Shown one piece after another: positions 63,520 through 64,000 of a stretch of 64,000 bases of DNA (position 1 is the stretch's first letter; each line of letters starts with the position of its first letter). The position numbers and the translations under genes are program-made. This stretch comes from Solimonas flava DSM 18980 (lineage in GTDB: Bacteria; Pseudomonadota; Gammaproteobacteria; Nevskiales; Nevskiaceae). The stretch covers positions 186,001 through 250,000 of the forward strand of contig NZ_AUFV01000007.1 in NCBI RefSeq assembly GCF_000426685.1, in the 5' to 3' direction. The notes below the pieces were generated by a model that saw nothing but the letters and a program-made list of their open reading frames with translations, was not told the DNA's origin and did not search any database.

Positions 63520-64000
63520 AGCGAAGCGCATCGACAGGTCGACGGCGCGCACGTGCTTGGTGATCGCGCCGATCGCGATGCGGTCGACGCCGCATTCGGC
63601 GATGGCGCGGACCGTCTCCAGCGTCGCACCGCCCGAATATTCGATGACGGTCCGGCCGCCGCGTGCGCGGTGCGCGCGCGTCAGCTGCACGGCCTCGCGG
63701 ATCTGCGGCAGCGTGAAGTCGTCGACCAGCAGCAGGTCGACGTCGGCCTCCAGCGCCGCCTGCACCTGATCGAAATCCTCGGCTTCCGTCATCAGCGGCA
63801 CGCCGGCGTTCAGCGCGCGGGCATTGGCGATCGCCTGGCGGATGCCGCCGGCGGCGGCGACGTGGTTTTCCTTGATGAGAATGCCGTCGTAGAGGCCGAT
63901 GCGGTGGTTGATGCCGCCGCCGCAGAGCACCGCGTACTTCTGCGCGTTGCGCAGGCCGGGCAGGGTCTTGCGCGTGTCGGCGATCTTGCAGCCGGTGCCG
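63517..64000 (-). CDS. nadC: Nicotinate-nucleotide pyrophosphorylase (quinolinate phosphoribosyltransferase), 5' truncated
   Basis: Converts quinolinate and PRPP to nicotinate mononucleotide in de novo NAD synthesis. About 161 C-terminal residues are visible; the frame runs off the window end. Visible motifs are ADTRKTLPGLR, KYAVLCGGGINHRIGLYDGILIKENH and LLVDDFTLPQIREAV, with IEYSGGATLETVRAIAECGVDRIAIGAITK near the end. The 3' end, including the stop codon, lies in the right end of the palindromic repeat. Confidence 0.95.
   Translation of the reverse strand, partial: GTGCKIADTRKTLPGLRNAQKYAVLCGGGINHRIGLYDGILIKENHVAAAGGIRQAIANARALNAGVPLMTEAEDFDQVQAALEADVDLLLVDDFTLPQIREAVQLTRAHRARGGRTVIEYSGGATLETVRAIAECGVDRIAIGAITKHVRAVDLSMRFA

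Overview
The window is a 64 kb stretch of a GC-rich bacterial chromosome and is densely coding. The order dnaE-accA-tilS-pyrG-(kdsA)-eno-ftsB-ispD-ispF-surE-pcm-nlpD is the classic gammaproteobacterial block. The base composition, the dedA-type gene between pcm and nlpD, a GlyGly-CTERM secreted protease, and FabH2-like and SUF genes fit a high-GC lineage near Xanthomonadales/Nevskiales (Solimonas/Nevskia-like). That placement is inference from gene order and style, not from a database match. I see no phage, insertion sequence, CRISPR array, rRNA or tRNA.

Layout. 1-14 kb: DNA polymerase III alpha (5' truncated), acetyl-CoA carboxylase, tRNA-Ile lysidine synthase, CTP synthase, then an inverted block (kdsA plus a large secreted M4 metalloprotease), then eno, ftsB, ispD and ispF. 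14-19.4 kb: a TetR regulator, an Smr protein, the surE-pcm-dedA-nlpD cluster (no rpoS follows) and a fatty acid desaturase. 19.7-26.3 kb: aminotransferase-hom-GNAT-thrC-recJ and a small secreted protein. 26.3-34.8 kb: a CpdB-type lipoprotein, then a four-gene tripartite ABC efflux operon on the minus strand. 34.9-42.2 kb: SDR and quinone oxidoreductase genes divergent from a LysR gene, a DMT transporter, an AI-2E-family protein and an ADP-forming acyl-CoA synthetase. 42.4-47.9 kb: a SUF iron-sulfur operon (Rrf2 regulator-sufB-sufC-sufD-sufS). 48-60 kb: a thioesterase/SelW-like pair, a di-haem lipoprotein with an AraC regulator, several alpha/beta hydrolases, a KAS III enzyme, SppA and MurI. 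60-64 kb: two tandem glycine riboswitches in series ahead of a DadA-type dehydrogenase, a class V aminotransferase and the 3' part of nadC.

The most interesting signals are regulatory. (i) Two complete tandem glycine riboswitches (four aptamers) lie one after the other upstream of dadA, ending in a perfect 12-bp hairpin. (ii) Three separate transcription units (desaturase, efflux operon, ADP-forming acyl-CoA synthetase) each carry an FNR/ANR-like 14-mer exactly 22 nt upstream of a plausible -10 hexamer, the class II (-41.5) geometry, which suggests an oxygen-responsive regulon. (iii) Two diverged copies of a ~148-bp palindromic dispersed repeat sit between convergent gene pairs (pyrG/kdsA and aminotransferase/nadC). 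(iv) The M4 protease ends in a GlyGly-CTERM-like tail, implying rhombosortase processing.
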